64,000 nt of DNA, taken from positions 1 to 64,000 of the forward strand of contig JAIBCI010000017.1 in the NCBI GenBank assembly GCA_019694255.1, written 5' to 3'. This stretch comes from Saprospiraceae bacterium. GTDB lineage: Bacteria > Bacteroidota > Bacteroidia > Chitinophagales > Saprospiraceae. Positions 10,001 to 20,232 of the stretch are shown here, piece by piece. A program made the position numbers and the translations under genes. Numbering within the stretch: position 1 is the first letter of the stretch; the number at the start of each line of letters is the position of its first letter. The notes under the pieces are model-generated. The model was not told where the DNA came from, did no database searches, and saw only the letters and a list, made by a program, of their open reading frames with translations.

Positions 10001-12517
10001 TTATTTACTGAAAAAAAAGGTTTTCAGGTCTAAGGCGTGCTTGAGAACATCCTGCATTGTACGGACATAAATGAATTCAAGTCCTTTAATATGATCAGGC
10101 TGTATCTCTTCGACATGTGGACGGTTTTCTTCGCAGAGCATGATTGTCTTGATTCCGGCACGTTTGGCAGCAAGAATCTTTTCTTTTATACCCCCAACCG
10201 GTAGCACTTTGCCGCGCAATGTAATTTCGCCGGTCATTGCCAGGTGGGATCTCAGTGGCTTGTGTTTAATTGCAGAGGTGACTGCTGACAGCATCGTGAT
10301 TCCAGCTGAAGGTCCGTCTTTGGGGATAGCGCCTTCCGGGATGTGGATGTGAATATCGTGGTTTTCAAAAAAGGAATCTTCAATTTCAAGTTCAGCTGCG
10401 TGGGCTTTGACAAAACTGATTGCCGTGGTTGCAGATTCTTTCATAACATCGCCCAGGTTACCGGTCAGCGTCATCTTGCCTTTACCTTTGCTGATTGATA
10501 CTTCAATATAAAGAATGTCCCCGCCGACCCTGGTCCATGCAAGTCCTATCGCGACACCTTCCGGAAGATTTTCCTGGTAGGTATCATTGTTGAAACGCTG
10601 CACGCCCAGTATACTTTTAAGATCTTCTGGTTTGAAACGTACGATGGTATTTTTGTTTTCGGCGATTTGGATTGCTGCTTTACGCATCACTGAGGCAATA
10701 AGACGACTTAGCGAACGAACCCCTGATTCGCGGGTATAATCTTCTATCATTCGAGTCAATAGTTCATCTGAGAAGCTAATCTGTTTGGCTTTCAATCCAT
10801 GTTCTTCCAATTGCTGTGGAATCAGGTGATGCCGGGCTATTTCAACTTTCTCTTCCAGAGAATATCCTTCGAGTTCAATAATCTCCATTCGGTCCATCAG
10901 TGGTCCTTGAATTGAGCTCATCGAATTGGCGGTTGCTATAAACATCACTTTGCTGAGATCATATTCCAGCTCAAGGTAGTTGTCATGAAAAGTGGAATTC
11001 TGTTCCGGATCCAGGACTTCAAGCAAAGCAGAAGAAGGATCTCCTCTAAAGTCTTTACCAATTTTATCAATTTCATCCAGAATGAAGACCGGATTGGATG
11101 ATTTGGATTTGCGTATCGACTGGATAATCCTTCCGGGCATAGCCCCGATATAGGTCTTCCGGTGTCCACGGATTTCTGATTCATCGTGCAATCCCCCGAG
11201 GGACATCCTTACAAATTTGCGGTTGAGGGCTCTGGCAATGGATTTGCCGAGGGAAGTTTTACCTACCCCTGGAGGTCCCACCAGGCACAGGATCGGCGCT
11301 TTCATATCGCCCTTGAGTTTTAAGACCGCCAGATGTTCGATGATTCTTTCCTTAATCTTATCCAGGCCATGGTGGTCTTTGTTAAGGATTTTCCTAATTT
11401 TTTTAAGGTCAATTTGATCTTTCGTATAATCATTCCAAGGCAGGTCTACCATCAGGTCGAGATAGTTGAGCTGTACGCTGTATTCGGCGACCTGTGGATT
11501 CATCCTTTGCAGCTTGTTGAGCTCTTTGTCAAAATGCTCTCTGACAACATTAGTCCACTTCTTGGCAGATGCTTTACGCTGTAATTCCTCAATATCCTGC
11601 TCCTGTGGATCCTGACCGAGTTCTTCCTGAATTGTTTTGAGCTGCTGATTGAGGAAGTAGTCTCTTTGTTGCTTTTCAAGGTCTACCCTGACTTTGGATT
11701 CAATCTGATCTTTGACTTCTAGAAGCTGAAGTTCCTGATTCAGATAAATCATCAGTGCTTCCGCCTTATCGAACAAATCATCCTGTTCCAGCAATCTTTG
11801 TTTTTGTTCAATCGGAATGCTCAGGTTGGAGGAAATAAAGTTAAGGAGGAACCGATCATTATCGATGTTTTTCAGAAGCACCTGGGCTTCATTCGGGATC
11901 TGCGGAGAGAGCTCGATGATACGCTTGGATTTTTCCTGGATTGACTGGATCATTGCGTCATATTCCAGTTTGCGTTCGGATATCTTGTAATTGCGCAATA
12001 TAATCTCTGCTTCCAGCATGGGTTCTTCCTGAATGACCTTCCCAATTTCAAATCGTTTACGGCCCTGAAGAATAACAGTCTGTGATCCATCAGGCATTTT
12101 AAGTACCTTCACGATACGCGCCACAGTCCCTGTCGAAAAGAGATCTTTGAATTTGGGGTCTTCGGTCTGACTATCGCGCTGGGTCAGTACAGCGATGAAT
12201 TTATTGTTTTCGTATGCTTTGGTTATTGCTTTCATGGATTTGTTTCTGCCTACGGTAATCGGAATGATCACCCCTGGAAACAAAACCGTATTTTTAAGTG
12301 GCATGACCTGAAGAATGTCACCGATATTCGGATCCTTCGCCATCTCATCATCCTCTGAAATCGCGACAAAGGGTATCATTTCGGCATCTTCCGGAAGCTC
12401 AACAGACATATATCTCAAAGATTCATCCATGTATACTAGATTGTGATATAATCCCATGTCAAGCATTGTGCCATCTGCTGTTACAGCGATTGTTTTTGAC
12501 AAATTGCGTATTGACAT
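10001..12517 (-). CDS. lon: Lon ATP-dependent protease
   Basis: 838-residue cytoplasmic AAA+ serine protease that degrades misfolded and regulatory proteins. Order: LAN substrate-binding domain (about residues 75-275, including [16 protein letters not shown]), a helical linker, AAA+ module with Walker [14 protein letters not shown] and Walker [11 protein letters not shown], then the protease domain. The Ser-Lys dyad is Ser737 in [10 protein letters not shown] and Lys780 in [11 protein letters not shown], 43 residues apart as in E. coli Lon. The N-terminal 70 residues before the LAN domain are a Bacteroidota-type extension. It stands alone, behind a terminator on its own strand. Confidence 0.97.
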   Translation of the reverse strand: MSIRNLSKTIAVTADGTMLDMGLYHNLVYMDESLRYMSVELPEDAEMIPFVAISEDDEMAKDPNIGDILQVMPLKNTVLFPGVIIPITVGRNKSMKAITKAYENNKFIAVLTQRDSQTEDPKFKDLFSTGTVARIVKVLKMPDGSQTVILQGRKRFEIGKVIQEEPMLEAEIILRNYKISERKLEYDAMIQSIQEKSKRIIELSPQIPNEAQVLLKNIDNDRFLLNFISSNLSIPIEQKQRLLEQDDLFDKAEALMIYLNQELQLLEVKDQIESKVRVDLEKQQRDYFLNQQLKTIQEELGQDPQEQDIEELQRKASAKKWTNVVREHFDKELNKLQRMNPQVAEYSVQLNYLDLMVDLPWNDYTKDQIDLKKIRKILNKDHHGLDKIKERIIEHLAVLKLKGDMKAPILCLVGPPGVGKTSLGKSIARALNRKFVRMSLGGLHDESEIRGHRKTYIGAMPGRIIQSIRKSKSSNPVFILDEIDKIGKDFRGDPSSALLEVLDPEQNSTFHDNYLELEYDLSKVMFIATANSMSSIQGPLMDRMEIIELEGYSLEEKVEIARHHLIPQQLEEHGLKAKQISFSDELLTRMIEDYTRESGVRSLSRLIASVMRKAAIQIAENKNTIVRFKPEDLKSILGVQRFNNDTYQENLPEGVAIGLAWTRVGGDILYIEVSISKGKGKMTLTGNLGDVMKESATTAISFVKAHAAELEIEDSFFENHDIHIHIPEGAIPKDGPSAGITMLSAVTSAIKHKPLRSHLAMTGEITLRGKVLPVGGIKEKILAAKRAGIKTIMLCEENRPHVEEIQPDHIKGLEFIYVRTMQDVLKHALDLKTFFFSK

Positions 12518-12633
12518 GAAATATTATATTGGTTATCAATAATTTATAAAATACAAGCCTCGACCTCAGGTATGACAAAAAGTCCATTAGTAGAGACAAA
12601 ATGACTATTTATCAGGGTTATACTGCTTATGCA

Positions 12634-12671
12634 GAAAAAAGGGGCCGCACATCATGAGTTTGTGCGACCCG
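12634..12671 (-). terminator. Rho-independent terminator of prc
   Basis: Read leftward, GGGTCGCAC (12670-12662) pairs with GTGCGGCCC (12650-12642) with one mismatch and an 11-nt loop, followed by six T (12640-12635). It lies about 105 nt beyond the prc stop and upstream of lon, separating the two transcripts. Confidence 0.75.
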
Positions 12672-12689
12672 GTTTACTGATTTTGGAAT

Positions 12690-12764
12690 TTAATTCTTTA
12701 CGTATTTCTTTCGTCCTGCCGGAGCATCTTCAAAAATAACGATTTTCCGGAGGATATTGATACG
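12690..12764 (-). other. Short coding-like stretch without start codon
   Basis: Between the prc stop and its terminator, one minus-strand frame reads about 24 codons ending IVIFEDAPAGRKKYVKN-stop. Composition and codon use look protein-like, but an in-frame TAA lies just upstream and no ATG, GTG or TTG is available. It could be the 3' remnant of a lost small gene, a leaderless small ORF using a rare start, or chance. No family recognised. Confidence 0.2.
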
Positions 12765-12774
12765 TTACAAAGCA

Positions 12775-14874
12775 CTAATTTTTTATGTCTCTCAGGATTT
12801 GAATGGATTCCAGAATAGACGGATCTTTACGGATGGTTTTCAGAAATTCTTCGTTTCTGCCAATACGTGAGGAATCAAAATTGATATAATCCATATCGGC
12901 CTTCAGGTTGTAGGTATACAAACCTGCAATTTCCTGCTTGCCTATATTTTCAAATTGCTTTGACTTCGCTTTTCTATCATCCATTTTCTCTTTGTATTTA
13001 TCGTATTTCAAAGGGATTATGCTGTCGTCTTTCATTTGCTTATAGCTTTGTGCCTGCTTGTCGATCAGTATAAATTCAGAATTAGCTGTGGTGCGCTGTT
13101 TACTATTTTCTCTCAACTGTTCGTAATTGCTCACCGGATGATCGATGACTGCTGTCGCATTGGCACCGATGACGTCGTAGCTCAACGGATGTTCGTATTC
13201 CTTTTCACCGTTGTCAATATACCGGTATGCATCTGGAAGCAGCACATCAGGTTCGACACCCTTTAATTGAACAGAACCTCCGGATACTCTATAATATTTC
13301 TGAATGGTGATCTTCAATTCACCAAGCGGTTTGAACTGATCAAAGCCGTTGATCCGGTCGAGGTTAATAAACCTTTGAACAGATCCTTTGCCAAATGTGT
13401 TTTCGCCGCCGACAATGACCGCGCGCTTATAATCCTGCATACAGGCAGCAAAGATTTCTGAAGCGGATGCACTATTGCTGTTGACCAGAACAACCATCGG
13501 TCCGTCGAAAGAAACCCCAGAATCAGAATCACTGTAGGAATTGGTACGGTCTTTATCCCGAACCTGAACGACAGATCCGTTTTTGAAAAACAGGCCTGAC
13601 ATTTCAACGACTTCCTGCAAGGACCCCCCGCCGTTATTGCGCAGGTCGAAAATGAGGCTTTTTGCCCCTTCTGCAACCAATTTGCGAAGTTCCTTATCCA
13701 CATCACGTGCACAGGATACACCGTTGGTTGATTCAAACTGAGAATAAAATTTAGGCAGGCGGATATAACCGACTTTTTCGCCCGTGCTGTCTGTGGCCAC
13801 CAAAGCCGATCTGGCATAACCTTCATCCATGATGACTTCATCGCGCGTAATGGTTATTTCCTTGATTTCGTTCGTTGCTTTTTTAACCTTAAGCGTGACG
13901 ATTGTTCCTTTTTTACCGCGGATTTGCTGAACGACATCATCGATGTTCATACCCTTGATATCCACGAATTCCTGGCCGGCCTGTTTGACAGCCATGATGA
14001 TGTCGTTGTTTTCCAATTCTTTCTGCTTCCATGCAGGACCTCCCGGAACGATGGAAACCACTTTGGTGTATTCCTTTTCAGGCTGAAGCCGTGCCCCGAT
14101 TCCTTCCAGTTTGCCGGACATGTTAATATTAAAATTCTCCTTGTCTTTTGGACTAAAATATTCCGTATGCGGGTCATAAACATGAAGAAGGCTGTTGACA
14201 TATACTTCAAAACGATCTGCGTCCCTTGCTTTGCGAATACGCTCAAAATAATTTTCGTAACTTTCTCTGATATCTTTTTTGATCTCCGCAATGATGGAAT
14301 CTTTTGGACGCGTCTTTTTATCTTTCTCCAGATCTTCCATGGCTTCATAGTAGCGGTTAAAAAAATCGTATCGAATATTTCTTCTCCACACCTCTTTCAA
14401 GTCCTTATCATCTGTCGCATAATCTCTTTTGTCAGGGTCGATAATGATCGACTCATCTTTTGAATCCATCAGGTCTGTATTGAGAATCTCTTTATAATAC
14501 GCTTCAGTTTTGTCCAACGACTTCATAAAAATTTCCTGAAACCTATTGAAGAACTCAAGGCTACCTTCGGCAAAAGCGTCGTCCAACTGTGTATTGTATT
14601 TGTCCAAAGCACGGAGATCTTTCTGCGTCAGGAAGCGTTTGCCTCCATCCATGTTATTGATAAAATCTTTAAAGGCTTCACGGGAAAACGCATCATCAAT
14701 TTTGACCGGATTGTAATGAAATTGCTGACTTTGTTTGTACAACAGCTGAAGAATCAGTTGCTCCCTCGTCACAGGCTCGGAGACGGTGCGACACTGTGCA
14801 CTGAAGAATGCGATCAAGCTAATGACCGGAAGCAGGAATAACCAGGCTTTCTTTGAATTCATTTTTTCTTTCAT
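12775..14874 (-). CDS. prc: Tail-specific C-terminal processing protease, S41 family
   Basis: 699-residue periplasmic protease of the Prc/Tsp type, close in length to E. coli Prc. The N-terminus has a hydrophobic segment (WLFLLPVISLIAFFSAQC) with a cysteine suited to a lipobox, so it may be a lipoprotein. A long helical N-terminal region is followed by a PDZ domain (about 245-330, with the LEGIGARLQ motif) and the S41 protease domain, with Ser of NSNSASASEIF near 465 and Lys of TFGKGSVQ near 490 as catalytic pair. The C-terminal helical extension is typical of Prc. ATG at 14872-14874 used; Met5 is also possible. Likely role: trimming or degrading envelope proteins. Confidence 0.93.
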   Translation of the reverse strand: MKEKMNSKKAWLFLLPVISLIAFFSAQCRTVSEPVTREQLILQLLYKQSQQFHYNPVKIDDAFSREAFKDFINNMDGGKRFLTQKDLRALDKYNTQLDDAFAEGSLEFFNRFQEIFMKSLDKTEAYYKEILNTDLMDSKDESIIIDPDKRDYATDDKDLKEVWRRNIRYDFFNRYYEAMEDLEKDKKTRPKDSIIAEIKKDIRESYENYFERIRKARDADRFEVYVNSLLHVYDPHTEYFSPKDKENFNINMSGKLEGIGARLQPEKEYTKVVSIVPGGPAWKQKELENNDIIMAVKQAGQEFVDIKGMNIDDVVQQIRGKKGTIVTLKVKKATNEIKEITITRDEVIMDEGYARSALVATDSTGEKVGYIRLPKFYSQFESTNGVSCARDVDKELRKLVAEGAKSLIFDLRNNGGGSLQEVVEMSGLFFKNGSVVQVRDKDRTNSYSDSDSGVSFDGPMVVLVNSNSASASEIFAACMQDYKRAVIVGGENTFGKGSVQRFINLDRINGFDQFKPLGELKITIQKYYRVSGGSVQLKGVEPDVLLPDAYRYIDNGEKEYEHPLSYDVIGANATAVIDHPVSNYEQLRENSKQRTTANSEFILIDKQAQSYKQMKDDSIIPLKYDKYKEKMDDRKAKSKQFENIGKQEIAGLYTYNLKADMDYINFDSSRIGRNEEFLKTIRKDPSILESIQILRDIKN

Positions 14875-14978
14875 TTAAGATCAAGTTACCTATAAACAGC
14901 GCTGCAAACCTAAGGATTATCATGCAGCCCAAACTTTAGATAATTTTAACGTTCGTTCGTTTTCTGCTGTTATTGCGC

Positions 14979-14986
14979 AAAGGTAA
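14979..14986 (-). promoter_or_regulatory. Candidate -7 element upstream of prc
   Basis: TACCTTTG read leftward, a full TAnnTTTG match, about 105 nt upstream of the prc ATG. No clear TTG at the -33 position was found. Confidence 0.4.
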
Positions 14987-15063
14987 TCATACCCGATATT
15001 CTACGAAGAATTTCGTAAATTATTGTTTAACCAGCATTTAGACCAATATCCAGCCGAAGCCAA

Positions 15064-15071
15064 TAACTTTG
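15064..15071 (+). promoter_or_regulatory. Candidate -7 element of aroE
   Basis: TAACTTTG, a full TAnnTTTG match, 13 nt before the chosen aroE ATG; a TTTA lies 23 nt upstream. The transcript would be nearly leaderless, and the GTG at 15076 would lie at or before the transcription start, which favours the ATG at 15085. Confidence 0.45.
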
Positions 15072-15084
15072 TCAAGTGGACAAA

Positions 15085-15849
15085 ATGATGAATTTCGGCC
15101 TGATCGGCAAAAAGCTAGCACACTCGTTTTCCCCTCAATTTTTCAGCAAGAGGTGGTCCGAAAAGGGATTGTTAAACTGGAAATATCAAATCTACGAGGT
15201 TGAAAATGAACATGATCTCGGAAAGTTATTGGAGGATACCGACGTCAAGGGCTTTAACGTGACGATACCTTATAAAATCAGCATTATTCCACTTCTTAAA
15301 GGGTTGAGCAGACAAGCCAGCGAGATCGGTGCCGTCAACGTCATCTTTCGAGCTTCACAGGGCTGGATAGGACATAATACCGACGGACCTGCATTTCTTC
15401 AATGTCTTGAGAAACATTACCCCATCAAGAAAGAAGGTAAGGTCCTTGTCCTTGGGACGGGCGGTGCCAGTCATGCCATCCGATGGGCTCTCCGGAAATA
15501 TGGATGGCCATTCCTTGTCTGCGGCAGAGCCAACGCGGATATACGATGGGAAGCGTTGGAGAATTTGAAAATGGATGAAATCAAACTTGTCCTCAATACT
15601 ACCCCGCTGGGGATGCACCCCAATGCGGAAGATTTGCCGCCTCTTCCCTATCATCTTTTTCTTCCCGGAACGGATGCCATTGACCTGATCTATAATCCTT
15701 CCGAAACACTTTTTTTAAAGCGTTTTAAGCAGGCCGGCGGCAATACCCATAACGGATTAGAAATGCTTGAAATACAAGCTATTATGAGCGAAAAATGGTG
15801 GATTGAACAGCTTGAAACAAATCAGAAAATTTCCTTTCACAATCCATAA
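15085..15849 (+). CDS. aroE: Shikimate dehydrogenase
   Basis: 254-residue NADP-dependent enzyme reducing 3-dehydroshikimate to shikimate in aromatic amino acid synthesis. Substrate-domain blocks are clear: FGLIGKKLAHSFSPQFF at the N-terminus, FNVTIPYK with the catalytic lysine, GAVNVI, and the catalytic-Asp block HNTDGPAF. The nucleotide-binding glycine loop is VLGTGGASHAI. The C-terminal block NGLEMLEIQA is also conserved. Two adjacent ATGs occur (15085 and 15088); a GTG at 15076 extends the frame but is too close to the -7 element. Single gene, divergent from prc; the next gene starts 212 nt on. Confidence 0.94.
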   Translation: MMNFGLIGKKLAHSFSPQFFSKRWSEKGLLNWKYQIYEVENEHDLGKLLEDTDVKGFNVTIPYKISIIPLLKGLSRQASEIGAVNVIFRASQGWIGHNTDGPAFLQCLEKHYPIKKEGKVLVLGTGGASHAIRWALRKYGWPFLVCGRANADIRWEALENLKMDEIKLVLNTTPLGMHPNAEDLPPLPYHLFLPGTDAIDLIYNPSETLFLKRFKQAGGNTHNGLEMLEIQAIMSEKWWIEQLETNQKISFHNP

Positions 15850-16001
15850 TCCCGAATCTTATAGATCATATTTTTTTAAGCGACAAACCCTAACTTTATT
15901 GATCATTCTTGGCCCAATGCACAAATCAGCCCTAACAATACCGTTGAGCTTCGGAATCCGGTAAAAATCAATTTTAATAACATACCTGCTTATTCCTGTC
16001 A

Positions 16002-16029
16002 TTGGTTTGACTCCTTCAATGTATTTTTG
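16002..16029 (+). promoter_or_regulatory. Promoter of proline dehydrogenase / recO
   Basis: TTG at 16002-16004, 17 nt, TATTTTTG at 16022-16029 (full TAnnTTTG match), 32 nt before the ATG at 16062. Confidence 0.55.
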
Positions 16030-16061
16030 GTCTTAGAATTAAAGCTGAAAATCTGTAAAAT

Positions 16062-17258
16062 ATGGCAGACCCGGGAGACCCGCGAATAGACTTCCAGAAT
16101 ACTGAAATCGCGTTTTCTTACAAGACAGACCGGCAACTAAGACAAGCGTATCACCTTTTTCGCTTCATGAATCATCCCACATTGGTGCGCATTGGAACAA
16201 CACTGGGACGAGTAGCGGCACGAATTCCTCTGGGGTTGGCTGATCCCATCATTGAAGCGACGATCTTCCGACAATTCTGTGGCGGCACCAGCCTTTTGAA
16301 CTGTCAGCGCATCATTGATAATCTCAATAAACACAAGACGCTGACGATCCTCGACTACGGAGTTGAAGCCAAGGAAAATGATGAAGATTTTCAAAAAACG
16401 CTTGATGAAAACCTGAAGGCCATTGAATTTGCCTACAGTAATCCCAATGTACCGGTAATCAGTACAAAACTGACAGGTTACGTACCGATGATCGTATTGG
16501 AAAAGCTTCAATCCGGCGTCAGCCTTAATGCCCAGGAGCAAATGCAATGGCAGCGATTACGAGACCGCTTTAGAAAACTATGTGAAAAAGCACACGAATT
16601 TGGCGTATCCATATTTGTTGATGCAGAAGAAAGCTGGATACAGGATCCGCTGGATCAGCTGGTCAATGAATACATGGCGCTGTTTAACCGTGAAAAGCCT
16701 ATTATTTACAATACATTTCAGATGTACCGTAATGACCGGTTGTCATTTCTGCATCAGAGCTACGAAATGGCTCGCCAGGGTAATTATATCTTTGGCGCCA
16801 AGCTGGTACGTGGAGCGTATATGGAGAAGGAGCGCCAGCGCGCTGCCGATAAAGGATATCCTTCACCCATACATGTGAATAAAGAATCCACCGATAAGGA
16901 TTACGATGAGGCGGTAAGATTTACACTCGACCACATCGAAGACATCAGTATGGTCAATGCCAGTCACAACTGGGAAAGCAACGCCTTGCAGGTTGAGCTG
17001 GTCGAACGCAAGGGGATTTCTAAGGATCATCCTTTTGTCAATTTCTGTCAATTGTTAGGAATGAGTGATAACCTAACCTTTAATCTGGCACACCGCGGAT
17101 ACCATGTTGCCAAATATGTTCCTTACGGACCGGTCCGTGAGGTGATCCCATACTTAATCCGGCGTGCTGAAGAGAACTCAAGTGTTACGGGTGACATGGG
17201 CAGGGAACTCAAACTGTTGCACCAGGAAATGAAACGCCGGGGACTGATCAGTCAGTAA
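16062..17258 (+). CDS. Proline dehydrogenase
   Basis: 398-residue monofunctional FAD-dependent proline dehydrogenase (PRODH), oxidising proline to pyrroline-5-carboxylate. It lacks the aldehyde dehydrogenase half of PutA. TIM-barrel blocks seen: STKLTGYVP with the conserved lysine, FVDAEESWIQDPLDQL, NTFQMYRNDR, KLVRGAYMEKER, and the C-terminal substrate-binding segment YVPYGPVREVIPYLIRRAEE with the paired arginines that hold proline's carboxylate. The partner pyrroline-5-carboxylate dehydrogenase is not in the window. recO starts 10 nt downstream, so the two probably share a transcript. Confidence 0.93.
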   Translation: MADPGDPRIDFQNTEIAFSYKTDRQLRQAYHLFRFMNHPTLVRIGTTLGRVAARIPLGLADPIIEATIFRQFCGGTSLLNCQRIIDNLNKHKTLTILDYGVEAKENDEDFQKTLDENLKAIEFAYSNPNVPVISTKLTGYVPMIVLEKLQSGVSLNAQEQMQWQRLRDRFRKLCEKAHEFGVSIFVDAEESWIQDPLDQLVNEYMALFNREKPIIYNTFQMYRNDRLSFLHQSYEMARQGNYIFGAKLVRGAYMEKERQRAADKGYPSPIHVNKESTDKDYDEAVRFTLDHIEDISMVNASHNWESNALQVELVERKGISKDHPFVNFCQLLGMSDNLTFNLAHRGYHVAKYVPYGPVREVIPYLIRRAEENSSVTGDMGRELKLLHQEMKRRGLISQ

Positions 17259-17268
17259 TCAGTCGGGT

Positions 17269-17973
17269 ATGTTGCACACCAAGGGGATCGTCTTTCGCGT
17301 CACGCGATATCGGGAATCCAGTGTTATTGCAGACATCTATACGGAAGAGAAGGGTCTTCAAAGTTTTCTGATGAATAGTGTGTATGGCGCCAAAACAAGC
17401 AGGCTCAGTGCCTTGTTTCAAGTTGGTCAGCTGGTTGATTTGGTGACCTATTTTTCGGACAAAAAAGATATACATCGCATCAAAGAGATCGCCTCAGATT
17501 ATCTGTGTCTTGAAATCCCGAATCATATCGTCAAATCGGCGATGGCGACCTTTATGATCGAATTGTGCAGACATGCGATCCGCGATCAAACTTCCAATCG
17601 CGAACTGTTTCAATTTATTAAAAGATGTATCATGCTATTGGATCATCAAGAGGTAGCCGATCCCAATTTTCATCTGAAGTTTATGATCAGGCTGAGTGCC
17701 ATACTGGGATTTCAGCTACAGAATAATTTTGGTGGTGAAAATGAATCCTTTGACTTACTCAATGCGGTATTTACAAGCTACAATGAACGCGACCCTTATC
17801 ATATGCATCCCAGTCTGAGTCGTTTGCTTTCAGCGCTACTACGGGATCAGACAGAACATATCGATTATGAAAACCGCCAGTTATTGTTACAATGGTTGCT
17901 GCAATATTACAGGATCCATGTTGAGAATTTCGGAGAACTCAAATCGCCTCAGGTCTATAAGAGGATATTCTAG
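17269..17973 (+). CDS. recO: DNA repair protein RecO
   Basis: 234-residue RecO, which with RecR/RecF loads RecA on SSB-coated DNA in recombinational repair. The N-terminal OB fold (about 1-80) starts with the family motif TKGIVFRVTRYRESSVIADIYT and GLQSFLMNSVYG; the remainder is the helical domain. The C-terminal Cys4 zinc site found in many RecO proteins is missing, as in E. coli. ATG at 17269 lies 10 nt after the proline dehydrogenase stop. Confidence 0.9.
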   Translation: MLHTKGIVFRVTRYRESSVIADIYTEEKGLQSFLMNSVYGAKTSRLSALFQVGQLVDLVTYFSDKKDIHRIKEIASDYLCLEIPNHIVKSAMATFMIELCRHAIRDQTSNRELFQFIKRCIMLLDHQEVADPNFHLKFMIRLSAILGFQLQNNFGGENESFDLLNAVFTSYNERDPYHMHPSLSRLLSALLRDQTEHIDYENRQLLLQWLLQYYRIHVENFGELKSPQVYKRIF

Positions 17974-18081
17974 ACACACTGCAGGAATTCCAATAAAAAA
18001 TACGGAAAAATAAGAAAAAACGGGTCCATTCACCCAACCCTTTGTCTGTCCAATGCTGTCTTAGTAATTAAAACAGCCAGT

Positions 18082-19338
18082 ATGAAAAAAACACAATCGA
18101 AGGTTTTTTGGGTCCTTCTGACCATTTTAGGAATAAGTATTCAGTCATGTCTTAGAGATCAGTGTGTTGAAGAACAGACTTTTTTTAGATACGATCCCAT
18201 ATATCGCACCCTGACACAGATCAGAAATTCTCTGGAGATCAAAGAACCGGAGGAGCTTGTAAGCCCTGGTAAAATATATGTTTATGATCAATATCTGTTT
18301 ATTGGGGAGCAGAAAAAAGGTATTCACATCTATGATAATTCAGATCCGCGAAATCCGCTTCAGATCAGTTTTATCAGAATCGAAGGGAATCAGGAATTTG
18401 CGATACAAAACGATGTGCTTTATGCTGATAACTATATTGATATTGTGGCATTGGATGTCAGCGATCCACGCAGCCCAAAATTTATATGCAGGAGAGAAAA
18501 TGTGTACAATCCATTCAGTGTAGATCCTGCCAGAGGAATTTTGGTAGACTATTTGAAAACGCCTGAAACTGTCAAAATGAATTGTAATAACATTAACTTC
18601 TACAGAGATTATTTCTGGGAAGGTGACATCCTTTATAATAAGCGTGGCGGGCCAACCACGGTGACCAATTCAGGAGGGTCAAACATTAATATTGGAGGCT
18701 CTACTTCTAGGTTTACTGTCAGCAATAATTTTCTCTACACTGTTGACAATTCAACATTATCTTCATTTGAAATGATTAACCACTGCCTCGATTTGAGATC
18801 TGGCCAGAATATCGGTTGGAATATCGAAACCATCTGGACACTAAAAGATAAATTGTTTGTCGGGTCTCAGACCGGAATGCTCATATTTGATATTAAGAGT
18901 CCTTCTAATCCAGTCTCATTGGGCTCCTATAATCACGTACGAAGGTGCGATCCGGTCGTAGCCGATGAGAAGTTTGCCTATGTCACACTGAAAGGCGGAA
19001 CAACATGCGGAGGATTTACAAATCAACTGGATATTCTGGATATCAGCAATCTTCTTTCTCCCAATCTTATCTTGACCTATCCCCTTGTATCACCGGTAGG
19101 TCTGTCTATTGATGGTGATGTACTTTATGTCTGTGATGACGGAGTGAAGATTTTTAATGTTAAAGACCGAGCAAAAGTAATTTTGATCTCAAAGATCGCA
19201 TTGACTAATTCTAAGGATGTTATCGCCATTCCCGGAGAAGAACACATTATTATTGTTGGTGATGACGGAGTGGATCAATATGATGTTACCGATAAATCCA
19301 GTCCGCAAAAATTAAGTTCAATAACTATAAAGCACTAA
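18082..19338 (+). CDS. LVIVD-repeat (beta-propeller-like) lipoprotein
   Basis: 418 residues with a lipoprotein signal (hydrophobic VFWVLLTILGISI then QSC, Cys at about residue 23), so an envelope lipoprotein. The body holds repeated units of the form IHIYDNSDPRNPLQISFI, ALDVSDPRSPKFI, IFDIKSPSNPVSLGSY, ILDISNLLSPNLI and YDVTDKSSPQKL spaced about 45-100 residues apart. This is the LVIVD repeat pattern, which is expected to fold as a beta propeller. Such proteins are common in Bacteroidota; function is unknown, probably protein or ligand binding at the surface. It begins the 18-22 kb cluster but lies 68 nt or more ahead of the next gene. Confidence 0.75.
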   Translation: MKKTQSKVFWVLLTILGISIQSCLRDQCVEEQTFFRYDPIYRTLTQIRNSLEIKEPEELVSPGKIYVYDQYLFIGEQKKGIHIYDNSDPRNPLQISFIRIEGNQEFAIQNDVLYADNYIDIVALDVSDPRSPKFICRRENVYNPFSVDPARGILVDYLKTPETVKMNCNNINFYRDYFWEGDILYNKRGGPTTVTNSGGSNINIGGSTSRFTVSNNFLYTVDNSTLSSFEMINHCLDLRSGQNIGWNIETIWTLKDKLFVGSQTGMLIFDIKSPSNPVSLGSYNHVRRCDPVVADEKFAYVTLKGGTTCGGFTNQLDILDISNLLSPNLILTYPLVSPVGLSIDGDVLYVCDDGVKIFNVKDRAKVILISKIALTNSKDVIAIPGEEHIIIVGDDGVDQYDVTDKSSPQKLSSITIKH

Positions 19339-19477
19339 TCGATAGCTATTTTCAGAAAAAAAAGTAAAAAGTAAACCCAGAGATATCTCCAAATACCAGA
19401 ATTGTATGAAACCAAAGGATATTGCAGCATTGCGAATTGGGAAACAATTTAGGACAATCAACTTCTATAAAAAACCA

Positions 19478-20221
19478 ATGATATTTTTATCCTTACTTTG
19501 GGTTACTTCATATCTTCCAATTTTTGGACAAATTGAAATCAAATCAACCGTGTATCTTAAAGATGGGAGCAAACTGATTGGTACACTTGCGAAATCAGAA
19601 ACTTCTGGTATGTATAAACTCAGTCTCAGGAATGGTCTCCAACTTGACGTTCCTGTGTCCATTGTCCGAAAGATCATACAGGACGAAGTCAAAGCGGAAA
19701 AAAGTAAGAACCCAGGAGAATACGCTTTTAAGGAAAGTGGATTATATCAAATTACAAGTTTTGAATTATTGCACGGAAGAAATTTTGATGGTAATTTTCA
19801 TATCGGATTTGGATTGCACCATTCTGTTGGATATATGCTGAATCGTATGGCAGGATTAGGCCTTTGTGTCGGTGTTGATAATTACAATCTCAACAGTTAT
19901 GAAAAATTGTATCCCATTGCAATTGAATTTCGTTCCTATTTAATGAGGCGGCATAACTCAGTTTTTTTGACCATGCAAGGAGGATATTCACTGGCCTTTA
20001 AAGACAGGTCCGCAAAACTCATTATGGCAGATGGTGGCTGGATGTTTTATCCGGCCGCAGGAATACGACTGGGAGGCAAAAGGGCAGGAAATATTTGTTT
20101 TGAAGTTGGTTTAAAGTTTCAGAAAGCGCGATGGAAGGTGGATTATCCGGAATATGAACAAAAATATACCTACATCCAGGAATACCGTAGATTTGTAACC
20201 AAGGTATCCGTTCAATTTTAG
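19478..20221 (+). CDS. Putative outer-membrane protein, unknown function
   Basis: 247 residues from the ATG at 19478, which begins a clean signal peptide (MIFLSLLWVTSYLPIFGQ); the frame extends to an ATG at 19406 but that adds a charged 24-residue leader. A small N-terminal beta domain (KSTVYLKDGSKLIGTL ... SLRNGLQLDVPVSIVRKI) resembles the short SH3-like units seen in Bacteroidota envelope proteins. The rest has alternating aromatic/hydrophobic strands (FHIGFGLHHSVGYML, IEFRSYLM, VFLTMQGGYSLAF, ICFEVGLKFQKARWKV) and ends KVSVQF, consistent with an outer-membrane beta barrel ending in Phe. It lies 11 nt ahead of an ECF sigma factor, so they are probably co-transcribed. Confidence 0.7.
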   Translation: MIFLSLLWVTSYLPIFGQIEIKSTVYLKDGSKLIGTLAKSETSGMYKLSLRNGLQLDVPVSIVRKIIQDEVKAEKSKNPGEYAFKESGLYQITSFELLHGRNFDGNFHIGFGLHHSVGYMLNRMAGLGLCVGVDNYNLNSYEKLYPIAIEFRSYLMRRHNSVFLTMQGGYSLAFKDRSAKLIMADGGWMFYPAAGIRLGGKRAGNICFEVGLKFQKARWKVDYPEYEQKYTYIQEYRRFVTKVSVQF

Positions 20222-20232
20222 AACAGACCTCG

